A stretch of DNA of 64,000 nt from an uncultured Alphaproteobacteria bacterium (GTDB taxonomy: Bacteria > Pseudomonadota > Alphaproteobacteria > Rhodobacterales > Rhodobacteraceae), in contig CACGWW010000003.1 of NCBI GenBank assembly GCA_902576905.1, forward strand, positions 62,001 through 126,000. Reading direction: 5' to 3'. Numbering within the stretch: the stretch's first letter is position 1; each line of letters begins with the position of its first letter. The translations under genes were made by a program, and so were the position numbers. Shown here piece by piece: positions 18,796 through 28,960 of this stretch. The notes under the pieces were generated by a model, which was not told where the DNA came from, made no database searches, and saw only the letters and a list, made by a program, of their open reading frames with translations.

Positions 18796-20285
18796 ATGAA
18801 GTGAAACTAACACAACTTGGTATAAAGGATTCAAGAGACTTACTGAATAAAAAAGAGATAAGTGCGACGGAGCTAACTAACGCTTATATTCAAAACATAG
18901 AAGAGAGCTCTAAACTGAATGCATTTATTGAAAAAACTTTTGACAAAGCTTTAATGCAAGCGTCAAAGGCTGACAAAATTATAGGCACTGACTCCCAAAA
19001 ATCTCTATGTGGAATACCTCTTGGTATAAAAGATTTGTTTTGCTGTAAAAATGTTAAGACACAGGCCGCATCAGATATTTTGGAAAACTTCATACCACCT
19101 TATGAAAGTACAGTTACACAGAAACTTTGGAACGAACAGGCTATAATGTTAGGCAAACTTAACATGGATGAATTTGCCATGGGTTCATCAAATGAAACTT
19201 CAACCTATGGGCCGGTGATTAACCCTTGGAAATCCACTGGCTCACATGATCCTCTAACACCAGGAGGTTCTTCAGGAGGTTCTTCAGCTGCTGTAGCTGC
19301 CAACCTGTGTACTGGAGCAACAGGCACTGATACTGGAGGATCTATTCGTCAACCTGCATCCTTCACTGGGACAGTTGGACTAAAACCTACCTATGGAAGA
19401 TGTTCAAGATGGGGAATCATAGCCTTTGCGTCTTCTTTTGATCAAGCCGGACCTATTACTAAGAATGTGACGGATAGTGCAATAATGTTAAAAGCTATGT
19501 CAGGTTTTGATCCTCTAGACAGCACTTCGGCAAAGATTGATGTCCCGGATTATGAGCAGGAATTAGCGAAGGATATAAAGGGATTACGTGTAGGACTTGC
19601 TAAAGAGTATAGTCTCCAAAATGGTGACTCAGAAGCAAATAGAAAATTGGAAGAAGCTATTAAAATTTTGAATAATATGGGAGCGGAAATAGTTGAGGTG
19701 TCATTGCCACATACCGAATTTGCTTTGCCTACATATTATGTTTTAGCGCCCGCTGAAGCATCATCAAACCTTGCGAGATATGATGGTGTGAGATATGGGC
19801 ACCGAGCCAAACTTGATACAAATGACTCAATTTTAGAGCTTTATGAGAAAACTAGATCAGAGGGCTTTGGGACGGAAGTTAAAAGACGAATTCTGATAGG
19901 AACATATGTGCTCTCTTCTGGTTATTATGATGCTTACTATAAAAGAGCGCAAAAAGTCAGAAGTTTAATCAAGAATGATTTTGACGAAGTTTTTAAAAAA
20001 GTTGATATAATATTAACACCAACAACGCCTACTTCCGCTTTTCCTTTAGGCTCAAAAGGTACACAAGACCCCGTCGAAATGTATATGAACGATATATTTA
20101 CTGTACCTGCCAATCTTGCTGGTCTCCCAGCCCTCAGCTTGCCAGTAGGATTAGACGAACTTGGGCTCCCACTAGGAGTGCAACTGATTGGTAATAATTG
20201 GCAAGAACCATTGCTTTTAAATACTGCATTCAATCTAGAAACTACATTAGCGTTTGAAAATAATCCAAAAAAATGGTGGGCATAG
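18792..20285 (+). CDS. gatA: Asp/Glu-tRNA amidotransferase subunit A
   Basis: Amidase signature GGSSGGSSAAVAANLCTGATGTDTGGSIRQPASFTG. Confidence 0.97.
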   Translation: MNEVKLTQLGIKDSRDLLNKKEISATELTNAYIQNIEESSKLNAFIEKTFDKALMQASKADKIIGTDSQKSLCGIPLGIKDLFCCKNVKTQAASDILENFIPPYESTVTQKLWNEQAIMLGKLNMDEFAMGSSNETSTYGPVINPWKSTGSHDPLTPGGSSGGSSAAVAANLCTGATGTDTGGSIRQPASFTGTVGLKPTYGRCSRWGIIAFASSFDQAGPITKNVTDSAIMLKAMSGFDPLDSTSAKIDVPDYEQELAKDIKGLRVGLAKEYSLQNGDSEANRKLEEAIKILNNMGAEIVEVSLPHTEFALPTYYVLAPAEASSNLARYDGVRYGHRAKLDTNDSILELYEKTRSEGFGTEVKRRILIGTYVLSSGYYDAYYKRAQKVRSLIKNDFDEVFKKVDIILTPTTPTSAFPLGSKGTQDPVEMYMNDIFTVPANLAGLPALSLPVGLDELGLPLGVQLIGNNWQEPLLLNTAFNLETTLAFENNPKKWWA

Positions 20286-20800
20286 TGAGCAGGCTTATCT
20301 ACTTTTTGTGTATTTTGTTACTTTTTGGCTGTCAAACAGACACTTCAAGTAAAGATCAAGTAGTGAAAGGAAACTCTGATTTAAAAATAAGCGACGGGGT
20401 CTTAGATCTCTCTCAATTTTCTCAAGAACAGCAAAAAGTTGAAAGAGAGCAAGCAGCTAAGCGTAGGGAGGAGCTTAAAGCAGGGAGAGTGGTTTTAGAA
20501 GCAAACCATAAAGAAAAAGTAAAGCGCCAGTCTGTGAATTTAGCAGTTTTTGCCCGAAGCGTGTCCAACAAATTAGGCGAAAAAATTTATTACAGAAATT
20601 TTATAAGTAGTGGTGCTGGCTCTGGCTGCAAAAAATTCTCTAATAAAAACGCTGCACAAATTTTCTTCCTCGAAAATGGGGGACCACAAAACGACTTTCA
20701 TGATATGGATGTCGATGGCGATGGATTTGCCTGCAAATGGGATCCAGCAATTTATAGAAAGATTGAGCGTATTAATAAAGATAACGAGCCAAAGAAATAA
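20273..20800 (+). CDS. Lipoprotein with C-terminal excalibur calcium-binding motif
   Basis: Signal peptide with lipobox LLLFGC; C-terminal DMDVDGDGFACKWDP. Start may be a GTG at 20285. Confidence 0.75.
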   Translation: MVGIVSRLIYFLCILLLFGCQTDTSSKDQVVKGNSDLKISDGVLDLSQFSQEQQKVEREQAAKRREELKAGRVVLEANHKEKVKRQSVNLAVFARSVSNKLGEKIYYRNFISSGAGSGCKKFSNKNAAQIFFLENGGPQNDFHDMDVDGDGFACKWDPAIYRKIERINKDNEPKK

Positions 20801-20814
20801 AACATTACCCTAAA

Positions 20815-21867
20815 ATGCTAAATATTTTACATCATTACTTTGGCACAAAACTTTTAAATAAAATTGACCCAGAAATTTCCCACGCAATAGCCTTGTGTTA
20901 CCTCCGGCTTTTAAACCAGTTTGTTAAAAAAAAAGAAATTGGGACTTCTATCTTAAAAACTCAAATAGCTGGCATGGAAGTGCCTTCACCCATAGGATTA
21001 GCTGCAGGTTTTGATAAAAATGCCGAGGTATTTAACGCCACTCTCTCCTTAGGTTTTGGGTTTGTGGAAGTTGGTACAATTACTCCAGATCCACAATTTG
21101 GCAATCCCAAACCACGTTTATTTAGACTTTTAGAAGAAGACGCTTTGATTAATAAATTGGGTTTCAATAATAAAGGCATGTTATACGTATCAAAAATTGC
21201 GAGAAAGCCTAAGCTTGGAATAGTGGGCGTCAACTTAGGGGCTAACGCAAAAAGCATAGACAAGATTTTGGATTATACTAATGTTTTTGAGTTTCTGGCT
21301 CATCTATTCGACTATGTAACAATAAATGTATCCTCACCAAACACAAAAAATCTTAGAGACTTACAGAAACCTGAAACGCTAGAAAAGATCTTACAGAACG
21401 TTGACACCATCAATGTTTCGTTGACAAGACAAGTACCCATTTTTATTAAAATTGCACCTGATCTTAACGAGAATAATGTGATTGAAATACTAAATGTTTG
21501 TGAAGAAAATAATGTGTCCGGTCTAATTGCGACTAACACTACCATAAACCCAAATAATTTAAAAAAACCCACACGTTTTGAAGGAGGTTTATCTGGCAAA
21601 CCGCTTTTGAAACCATCAAACAAAATATTAAAAATACTTGCGAAAAGAAAGAACGCGTCAACAGCACTTATAGGAGTAGGTGGCATATTGTCAGCAAAAG
21701 ACATATATGAAAAGATAAAGATCGGAGCATCAGCTGTTCAAATATATACAGGGTTTGTTTATCATGGACCTAGGCATATTAAAAAGATGGAAATAGAACT
21801 CAAAAATCTTCTATTATATGACGGATATCGCTCAATCAGTCACGCAGTGGGGGCTTTAACTAGATGA
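20815..21867 (+). CDS. pyrD: Dihydroorotate dehydrogenase (quinone)
   Basis: GLAAGFDKNAEVFNATLSLGFGFVEVGTITPDPQFGNPKPRLFRL; NVSSPNTKNLRDLQ; class 2 features. Confidence 0.96.
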   Translation: MLNILHHYFGTKLLNKIDPEISHAIALCYLRLLNQFVKKKEIGTSILKTQIAGMEVPSPIGLAAGFDKNAEVFNATLSLGFGFVEVGTITPDPQFGNPKPRLFRLLEEDALINKLGFNNKGMLYVSKIARKPKLGIVGVNLGANAKSIDKILDYTNVFEFLAHLFDYVTINVSSPNTKNLRDLQKPETLEKILQNVDTINVSLTRQVPIFIKIAPDLNENNVIEILNVCEENNVSGLIATNTTINPNNLKKPTRFEGGLSGKPLLKPSNKILKILAKRKNASTALIGVGGILSAKDIYEKIKIGASAVQIYTGFVYHGPRHIKKMEIELKNLLLYDGYRSISHAVGALTR

Positions 21868-23232
21868 GAGAGAACTCTGGATTCTCTCTATTTTTGTCCA
21901 TAAAGTTATAGCTCTGGTCGCATTAAAAATTACAATGGAAGTCCACAGTCCCGTATTTCCCATCAATGGAACAAAGACAGTTACGCAAATAAGAAAAATT
22001 GCAAATGATTGAATCATCGCAACTTTTATTTCCTTTCCCCTAGCTGCACCGAGAAAAATACCATCATAAACATAGGAAAAGACACTGACTATTGGCATTA
22101 TTGAAATCCAGATTAAAAAATCATAACAAATTAATCTTACCGAATTTATTGAGGTCATCAAATCGATGATCAAAAACCCCACGAAATAGAAACAAACACC
22201 AATTATACTTGAAAGTATGAAGCCAAGCTTGAGAGCAGACTTAACTACTTTTTTAAATAGTTCCCGTCTCCGTTGACCGATAGCTTCTCCTACTAAAATC
22301 TCAGAAGAAAACGCGATACCATCAAGGGCGTAAGCTGACAGAAAAATAATTTGTAATAAAATGTGGTTAGCTGCCAAAATTTCAGAGCCAAAAAGTGTTC
22401 CAAAGACAAGGTAAGATAAAAAAACAGACTGTAGAAGTATTGAACGTATAACAATGTTTATGTTTAAAAGAATAAAAAGTTTCCATTTATTTGATAAAAA
22501 AATTCCTCTTACTTTTATACTTTCTTTATCCAGTAGAAATTCTCTACTCAGATAGACGCCTAAACAAAAGCCACAGCATTCAGATACGATCGTGGCATAG
22601 GCGACGCCAGCTATTCCCAAGTGAAGAAACTTAACAAAGATAATGTCCAATAGAATGTTTAAAACGTTCACTACAGCCAATAAGCATAGCGAATGAAAGG
22701 TTTTTCCCATACCAAATAGCCAGCCAACAAAAACAAATATGGAAATAGCAAAAGGTGCCGTGAGAACTCTTATGGACATATATTCCATGGCCAATTTTTC
22801 AGCGCCTACGTCACCTTCTAAAAAATAAAAAATAGAAGAAAATAAAAACGAGTGAACCACTATCAACGCAATTCCACCAATTATAGCGATAAATAGACCC
22901 CTAAGTAATATGCTAGATATTTCAACCTTTTCATTTGCGCCCCTTGCTTGTGCAACTAGTCCTGTTACGCCCATTCTCAAAAACCCAAAGAACCAATAGA
23001 TAGAGCCCATCAAAACCGCACCCATAGAGATACCGGCGAGAATATCGAGAGCACCCAAATGACCAATTACAGCGGTGTCCGTTAGACCCAGTAATGGTAT
23101 AAATATGTTTGCCAAGATTATTGGGTAAGCCAGACGCAATATTTTTTTTTCGATTTTGTTTAAAAGCTGGCTGAACATTTTTGTTTCACCAAAAAATAAA
23201 GCGATAAAAATTTTATTTGACCATCTAAACAT
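21856..23232 (-). CDS. MATE family efflux transporter
   Basis: About 12 TM segments; LAYPIILANIFIPLLGLTDTAVIGHLG. Alternative start at 23172. Confidence 0.9.
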   Translation of the reverse strand: MFRWSNKIFIALFFGETKMFSQLLNKIEKKILRLAYPIILANIFIPLLGLTDTAVIGHLGALDILAGISMGAVLMGSIYWFFGFLRMGVTGLVAQARGANEKVEISSILLRGLFIAIIGGIALIVVHSFLFSSIFYFLEGDVGAEKLAMEYMSIRVLTAPFAISIFVFVGWLFGMGKTFHSLCLLAVVNVLNILLDIIFVKFLHLGIAGVAYATIVSECCGFCLGVYLSREFLLDKESIKVRGIFLSNKWKLFILLNINIVIRSILLQSVFLSYLVFGTLFGSEILAANHILLQIIFLSAYALDGIAFSSEILVGEAIGQRRRELFKKVVKSALKLGFILSSIIGVCFYFVGFLIIDLMTSINSVRLICYDFLIWISIMPIVSVFSYVYDGIFLGAARGKEIKVAMIQSFAIFLICVTVFVPLMGNTGLWTSIVIFNATRAITLWTKIERIQSSLSSS

Positions 23233-23259
23233 TTTAGTAATATGTTTAATGCGTTATAC

Positions 23260-23275
23260 TTGACGTTAACGTCAA
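23260..23275. promoter_or_regulatory. Perfect 16-bp palindrome TTGACGTTAACGTCAA, candidate MerR/LiuR-type operator
   Basis: Exact dyad between the divergent MATE and merR genes; a -10-like TATACT (23255-23260, + strand) abuts it. Confidence 0.75.
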
Positions 23276-23301
23276 AGGAATAATCAGCTGGAGGTAGGAC
23301 A

Positions 23302-23724
23302 ATGAACATAATTTCCACAAAAAGCAATGAAGATAAAGTTAACACTATCACTGAAATGTGCAAACTATTCAAGGTAAGTGCTCGAACGCTCAGATTTTAC
23401 GAATCAAAAGAGCTTTTGTTTCCAATTAGACGAGGTCAACATCGTTTGTTTACTAAGAGCGATAGAGGAAGAATGAAATTAATAATGCAAGGCAAGAGAT
23501 TTGGCTTTAGCTTGGAGGAAATAAGACAGTTACTCAATTTGTACAATTTTGGAGATCATCGTACCAGACAAATCAAGCAAACCTACCAACTTGGCTTGAA
23601 AAGACTATCTTCAATGGAACAACAGAAAAAGGAGTTAGGACTAGCTATAAAAGACCTAAAAACTCAACTTCAGCTTTGTAAAGACTTGCTTCTTAAAAGA
23701 GGAGCGGACTCACGAGATCTATAA
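23302..23724 (+). CDS. MerR-family transcriptional regulator
   Basis: MCKLFKVSARTLRFYESKELLFPIRRGQHRLFTKSDRGRMKLIMQGKRFGFSLEEIRQLL; first gene of an acyl-CoA catabolism cassette. Confidence 0.92.
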   Translation: MNIISTKSNEDKVNTITEMCKLFKVSARTLRFYESKELLFPIRRGQHRLFTKSDRGRMKLIMQGKRFGFSLEEIRQLLNLYNFGDHRTRQIKQTYQLGLKRLSSMEQQKKELGLAIKDLKTQLQLCKDLLLKRGADSRDL

Positions 23725-23746
23725 TTTAATATTTGGAAGGCAAACT

Positions 23747-25522
23747 ATGCATTTATACCAACCACCATTAGAGGATTACAATTTTATACTTCACCATTTT
23801 CTTAAAATAGAAAAAGAGGATATTGAGGGCTATAAAGACTTATCACCTGAATTTACTAAACCTATTTTTGAAGAAGCTGGTAAATTAGCGAGTGAGGTGA
23901 TTTCTCCAACAAACAAAGATGGGGATGAGCAAGGGTGTAAATTAGAAAATGGAATAGTACGTACACCAGACAGCTTCAAACTTGCTTTTGATAAGTTACG
24001 AACAGGCGGTTGGCTGTCTCTTGATATTGAAGAGGAGTTTGGTGGGCAAAATTTACCCTTGATACTTTCCACAGTAACAAACGAAATGTTTACAAGTGCT
24101 AATATGTCTCTAACAATGTATAGCGGCCTCTCTAGGGGAGCATATTCTGCTATCTTTCTTCACGGCTCTGAGGATCAAAAGCAAATGTATTTGCCTAAAT
24201 TAGCCAATTGTGAATGGACTGGAACAATGAATTTAACCGAACCTCATTGTGGTACAGACTTAGGTCTGATAAGGACTAAAGCAATTCTTACTGAGAATGG
24301 CTCCTATCAAGTTTCGGGCCAGAAAATTTTTATTTCCTCTGGCGATCATGACTTATCAGAAAATATTATACATTTAGTCCTAGCTAAAACTCCAGATGCT
24401 CCAGAGGGCGTAAAAGGTATATCATTATTTGTGGTACCAAAGTTCCTAGTCAATGATGATGGCTCATTAGGGGAAAGAAATAAATTATCAGTTGGAAAAA
24501 TAGAAAAAAAGATGGGTATTAAAGGTAACGCCACCTGTGTTATTAATTATGATGGCGCGACGGGCTATCTCGTTGGCGAGGAAAACAAAGGCCTTAAAGC
24601 AATGTTCACAATGATGAATGAGGCTAGGCTGGGGGTAGGAATGCAGGGGTTAGCTCAAGCTGAAATAGCTTATCAAGCGGCACTAAATTATGCAAAAGAC
24701 AGAATACAGGGACGAGCAATTCAAGGGAAAGCCAATCCAGACCAGAGTGCGGACCCAATTATTGTTCATCCAGATGTTAGAAGAAATCTCATGGAGCAAA
24801 AGTCATTTATAGAAGGGGCAAGAGGTTTTATCGCATGGGCTGCGGTTCTTCTAGATAGAGCAAAGAGAGATGGGGATAAAAATGCTGAGGGGATTGCAAG
24901 TCTGTTAATTCCGGTAATCAAAGGTTATGTTACAGATAAGGGTTTTGAATATACTGTAAACGCCCAGCAAGTTTTTGGTGGACATGGATATATTGAGGAA
25001 TGGGGTATGAGCCAATACGCTAGAGATTGTCGGATTGCGATGATTTATGAGGGCACGAATGGCATTCAAGCTCTTGATTTAGTTGGCAGAAAACTAGCTA
25101 TGGATGGTGGAAAACATATGCGAGAGTATCTTAAACTAGTCCAGAATTTTATTAAAGAAGAACATTCTAAAGATTTTGAAAATGATTTTATTGCTCCATT
25201 GAAAAAATCTATCGAACATTTGCAGGCAGCGCTGATGTTTTTCATGGAGAATGGATTAAAGAACCCACTCAGTGCCGTATCTGGTGCAACCGATTTTCTC
25301 CACCTGGTAGGACTAGTTTCTCTGGGGTTTATTTGGTCTAAAAAGGCTCAGTCCGCTGAAGAACAACTCAAAAATCCTTTAAGTGATAAAAACTTTCTTG
25401 AAGCAAAGATTTTAACAGGCTCTTATTTTATGAACCGACAACTCCCCGAAACCAAGCTTAGATTAGACAAGATTTTAACTGGAGAAAAACAAGTAATGAG
25501 CTTGGCGGCAAATCAATTTTAA
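23747..25522 (+). CDS. Acyl-CoA dehydrogenase (about 590-aa FadE/DmdC-like class)
   Basis: GTMNLTEPHCGTDLGLIRTKA; QVFGGHGYIEEWGMSQYARDCRIAMIYEGTNGIQALDLVGRKL. Confidence 0.93.
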   Translation: MHLYQPPLEDYNFILHHFLKIEKEDIEGYKDLSPEFTKPIFEEAGKLASEVISPTNKDGDEQGCKLENGIVRTPDSFKLAFDKLRTGGWLSLDIEEEFGGQNLPLILSTVTNEMFTSANMSLTMYSGLSRGAYSAIFLHGSEDQKQMYLPKLANCEWTGTMNLTEPHCGTDLGLIRTKAILTENGSYQVSGQKIFISSGDHDLSENIIHLVLAKTPDAPEGVKGISLFVVPKFLVNDDGSLGERNKLSVGKIEKKMGIKGNATCVINYDGATGYLVGEENKGLKAMFTMMNEARLGVGMQGLAQAEIAYQAALNYAKDRIQGRAIQGKANPDQSADPIIVHPDVRRNLMEQKSFIEGARGFIAWAAVLLDRAKRDGDKNAEGIASLLIPVIKGYVTDKGFEYTVNAQQVFGGHGYIEEWGMSQYARDCRIAMIYEGTNGIQALDLVGRKLAMDGGKHMREYLKLVQNFIKEEHSKDFENDFIAPLKKSIEHLQAALMFFMENGLKNPLSAVSGATDFLHLVGLVSLGFIWSKKAQSAEEQLKNPLSDKNFLEAKILTGSYFMNRQLPETKLRLDKILTGEKQVMSLAANQF

Positions 25523-25540
25523 ATGGAGAAGGATTAACAG

Positions 25541-26749
25541 ATGGAAGAGGCGTATATTTATGACACAGTCAGAAGCCCTAGAGGAAAAGGTAAAAAGGGG
25601 TCGTTGAATGAGCTTTCGGCTGTCACACTATCCGCAAAGATTTTAACGGAATTGCGTGAAAGAAATAGTCTTAATACCGAAGAGATAGAAGACGTGATTT
25701 GGGGTAATGTTACACAAGTTGGAGAACAGGGAGGCTGTTTGGCGAGATCCGCTGTTATTGCAGCTAATTATAGTGAGTCCACACCTGGACTATCTATAAA
25801 CCGATTTTGTGCGAGCGGGTTAGAAGCTGTAAACCTTGCTACAAACCAAGTGAAGGGGTCTGCTGGCAATGCCTACGTTGCTGGAGGAGTGGAAATGATG
25901 AGCCGTGTGCCCATGGGATCAGATGGTGCAGCGATCGCAGTTGATCCGACTTTGGCAATGAATTCATACTTTGTTCCACAAGGTATTTCAGCCGACATTT
26001 TAGCAACTAAATATGGCTTTTCCAGAGATGATGTTGATGCGTTTGCGGTAGAAAGCCAAAAAAGAGCCACAGCCGCAAGAAAATCAGGCTATTTCAGAAA
26101 GTCAATTGCGCCAATTAAAGATCAAAACAACTTAACCATTTTGGATGAGGATGAGTACATAAGACCAGAGACTACGATGCAATCTTTGGGTGGATTGGAA
26201 CCGAGCTTCAAAAATATGGGAGAAGTAATGCCGGGTTTCGACGCCGTGGCGTTACTTAAATATCCAGAGTTTGAGAAAATAAATCATGTACATCATGCAG
26301 GTAACTCAAGTGGAATCGTTGATGGAGCTGCGGCTGTGTTAATAGGAAATAAAGAATTTGGTTTGAAAAACGAGCTAGAGCCCCGTGCACGAATTGTTGC
26401 AACTTCGAAAATTGGAACAGACCCCACAATTATGCTTACAGGACCCCTTCCCGCAACTGAAAAGGTTCTAAAGCTAAGTAGAATGAGCATAAAAGACATT
26501 GACTTATTTGAAGTAAATGAGGCCTTTGCCTCTGTACCACTATCGTTTATGGAACATTTTGGTGTGGAACACGAAAAACTAAATGTAAACGGAGGAGCTA
26601 TTGCTATGGGCCATCCTTTAGGAGCCACAGGAGCAATGCTTGTGGGAACCGCGTTAGATGAACTGGAAAGAACTGGAAAGTCAACAGCACTTACTACCCT
26701 GTGCGTCGCATCAGGAATGGGCGCTTCAACAATAATAGAGAAGGTTTAG
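25541..26749 (+). CDS. Acetyl-CoA C-acyltransferase (thiolase)
   Basis: Thiolase motifs NRFCASGLEAVNLA, NVNGGAIAMGHPLGATGAM, LCVASGMGAS. Confidence 0.95.
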   Translation: MEEAYIYDTVRSPRGKGKKGSLNELSAVTLSAKILTELRERNSLNTEEIEDVIWGNVTQVGEQGGCLARSAVIAANYSESTPGLSINRFCASGLEAVNLATNQVKGSAGNAYVAGGVEMMSRVPMGSDGAAIAVDPTLAMNSYFVPQGISADILATKYGFSRDDVDAFAVESQKRATAARKSGYFRKSIAPIKDQNNLTILDEDEYIRPETTMQSLGGLEPSFKNMGEVMPGFDAVALLKYPEFEKINHVHHAGNSSGIVDGAAAVLIGNKEFGLKNELEPRARIVATSKIGTDPTIMLTGPLPATEKVLKLSRMSIKDIDLFEVNEAFASVPLSFMEHFGVEHEKLNVNGGAIAMGHPLGATGAMLVGTALDELERTGKSTALTTLCVASGMGASTIIEKV

Positions 26750-26761
26750 TGAGGAAACAGT

Positions 26762-28939
26762 ATGTGTAGTGATTTTACCAAAGAGGTAGATAAAGATAAC
26801 ATAGCGGTAATCACATGGAATTGTCTCGATAAGTCCATGAACACAATGACTGAGGATGGTTTAAGAAGTTTTCAAAAATTAGTGACGGAAGCATTGTCCG
26901 AAGAAAAAATAAAAGGGATTATAATTACCTCAGGTAAGGTTGATTTTTCCGGGGGAATGGAACTTTCAACATTAGAGGCATTAAAACGAAATTCGGGCTC
27001 TGACCCTGCATCTAAGATCTTTCAGTACATAATGGAAGCACATGTTTTACTTAGAAAGATAGAACTGGGGAAAATTGATGACACCTCTAAAAGTAAACCT
27101 GTCGCGTTTGCCGGAAGTGGTATATGTGCCGGAATAGGCACGGAAATAGGACTAGCTTGTCACAGGCGCTTCTTCTCATCATCGAAAAACTCCAAAATAG
27201 GATTGCCAGAGATACTAGTTGGCCTTTTCCCAGGTTTGGGAGGCACGACAAGAATACCAAGGATGATGGGACTTATGGGAGCATCGTCAGTTTTATTAGA
27301 AGGAAAACTATTTGCAGGCAATAAAGCTAAAAGCATTGGACTAGTTGATGAAATTGTCTCCGAAGACGAGTTAATTCAAAAAGCAAAGAACTGGGTCTTA
27401 TCCGCATCTCCCCAAGACCTTGTAAAACCATGGGATCAAAAAGGCTTTAAATTTCCTGGCGGCGCGCCTTATCACCCTAGCGGGTTCATGTCATTTGTTG
27501 GGGCTTCTGCTTTGGTAAACGGAAAGACTAAAGGTTTGTATTTCTCGGCGAAAGCACTTCTCTCATCAGTTTATGAGGGAGCTCTAGTTGACTTCGATAC
27601 CGCTCTTAGAATTGAGGCTCGTTGGTTTACAAAAGTGTTGATGACGGATACATGCACAAATATGGCCAGAACTCTTTTCTTAAATAAGAGTGCATTAGAA
27701 AAAGGCTATCAACGACCTGCGAGCGCAGAAAAAACAAATTTAAAACAAGTAAGCGTTATTGGAAGCGGTATGATGGGATCAGGTATCGCTTACGCGTCTA
27801 TATTGCAGGGACTAGAAGTCTTACTTATTGATCAAAATATCAAGGCTGCAGAAGCTGGAAAAGCAAAAATTGAGATGCTATTAAGCGAGAGTGTAAAACG
27901 AAAAAAATTATCGGAAGAGGAAAAGATTCGCCTCCTCAAAAAGGTAAAAACAGATGCATCACTCGAAAACATCTCCAGCAGCGATTTAGTTATAGAGGCT
28001 GTTTTCGAGGATTTAAACCTTAAACATAATTTATATAAGAAAATTGAGCCTCATCTAAAAGAGGGTGCTATTTTGGCATCTAATACGTCTACACTGCCTA
28101 TAACGAAGCTATCTGAGGTGTTAGCGGACAGCACGCGTTTTTTAGGAATACATTTTTTTAGTCCCGTTGACAAAATGAATTTAGTCGAGCTAATCAGGAG
28201 CGAGAGAACAAATGATAACGCTTTGGCGGTTGCTTTGGATTATACCAGTTTGATAAAAAAGACACCGATAGTTGTGAATGATTCTAGAGGATTTTATGCA
28301 AATCGATGTATAATCCCATATATAAATGAGGGATTAAGGATGCTTAGTGAGGGGATTGAACCTGCTCTTATTGAGAACTCGGCTAAGCAAATAGGAATGC
28401 CCGTTGGGCCTTTGCAATTGCTTGATGAACTGTCTGTTTCGTTAGCTTTAAATGTTGCAAAAGAGACAAAGGAAGCTCTCGGAACAAAATATGAGGAAAC
28501 TGGAACTGAAAGTATTTTGTTAGAAATGTCCCGAAAAAATAGACTTGGAAGGAAAGAATTGGCTGGTTTTTACGAATATGATGAGAAAGGAGGACGTTTA
28601 AAACTCTGGGAAGGTCTAAGAAATCTAAACATAGAAAAAAATTCTGCTGATATTTCAACGGTAACAGTAAAAAACCGTCTTGCATATGTTCAAGCGCTTG
28701 AGGCTGCAAGAGCTTTAGAAGAAAATATTCTGCTCAGTGTCGAAGAGGGAGATGTTGGTGGAATTTTAGGCTGGGGCTGTCTAATATGGGCAGGTGGCCC
28801 CTTCAGTTGGCTTGATTATATCGGGCATGAAAATGTGGTTTTGGAATGTCAAGACTTATCTGATCAATATGGGCCTAGGTTTACCCCACCTAAAATAATT
28901 AAAGAACTAGCAAAGAGTGGCCGCAAGTTTTATAACTAA
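26762..28939 (+). CDS. Bifunctional enoyl-CoA hydratase/3-hydroxyacyl-CoA dehydrogenase (FadB/FadJ-like)
   Basis: N-terminal crotonase domain (GLPEILVGLFPGLGGTTRIPRMMG) plus NAD-binding VIGSGMMGSGIAYASILQGLEVLLID and FLGIHFFSPVDKMNLVELI. Confidence 0.93.
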   Translation: MCSDFTKEVDKDNIAVITWNCLDKSMNTMTEDGLRSFQKLVTEALSEEKIKGIIITSGKVDFSGGMELSTLEALKRNSGSDPASKIFQYIMEAHVLLRKIELGKIDDTSKSKPVAFAGSGICAGIGTEIGLACHRRFFSSSKNSKIGLPEILVGLFPGLGGTTRIPRMMGLMGASSVLLEGKLFAGNKAKSIGLVDEIVSEDELIQKAKNWVLSASPQDLVKPWDQKGFKFPGGAPYHPSGFMSFVGASALVNGKTKGLYFSAKALLSSVYEGALVDFDTALRIEARWFTKVLMTDTCTNMARTLFLNKSALEKGYQRPASAEKTNLKQVSVIGSGMMGSGIAYASILQGLEVLLIDQNIKAAEAGKAKIEMLLSESVKRKKLSEEEKIRLLKKVKTDASLENISSSDLVIEAVFEDLNLKHNLYKKIEPHLKEGAILASNTSTLPITKLSEVLADSTRFLGIHFFSPVDKMNLVELIRSERTNDNALAVALDYTSLIKKTPIVVNDSRGFYANRCIIPYINEGLRMLSEGIEPALIENSAKQIGMPVGPLQLLDELSVSLALNVAKETKEALGTKYEETGTESILLEMSRKNRLGRKELAGFYEYDEKGGRLKLWEGLRNLNIEKNSADISTVTVKNRLAYVQALEAARALEENILLSVEEGDVGGILGWGCLIWAGGPFSWLDYIGHENVVLECQDLSDQYGPRFTPPKIIKELAKSGRKFYN

Positions 28940-28960
28940 AAAGAATTTAGGGAGTGAAAG

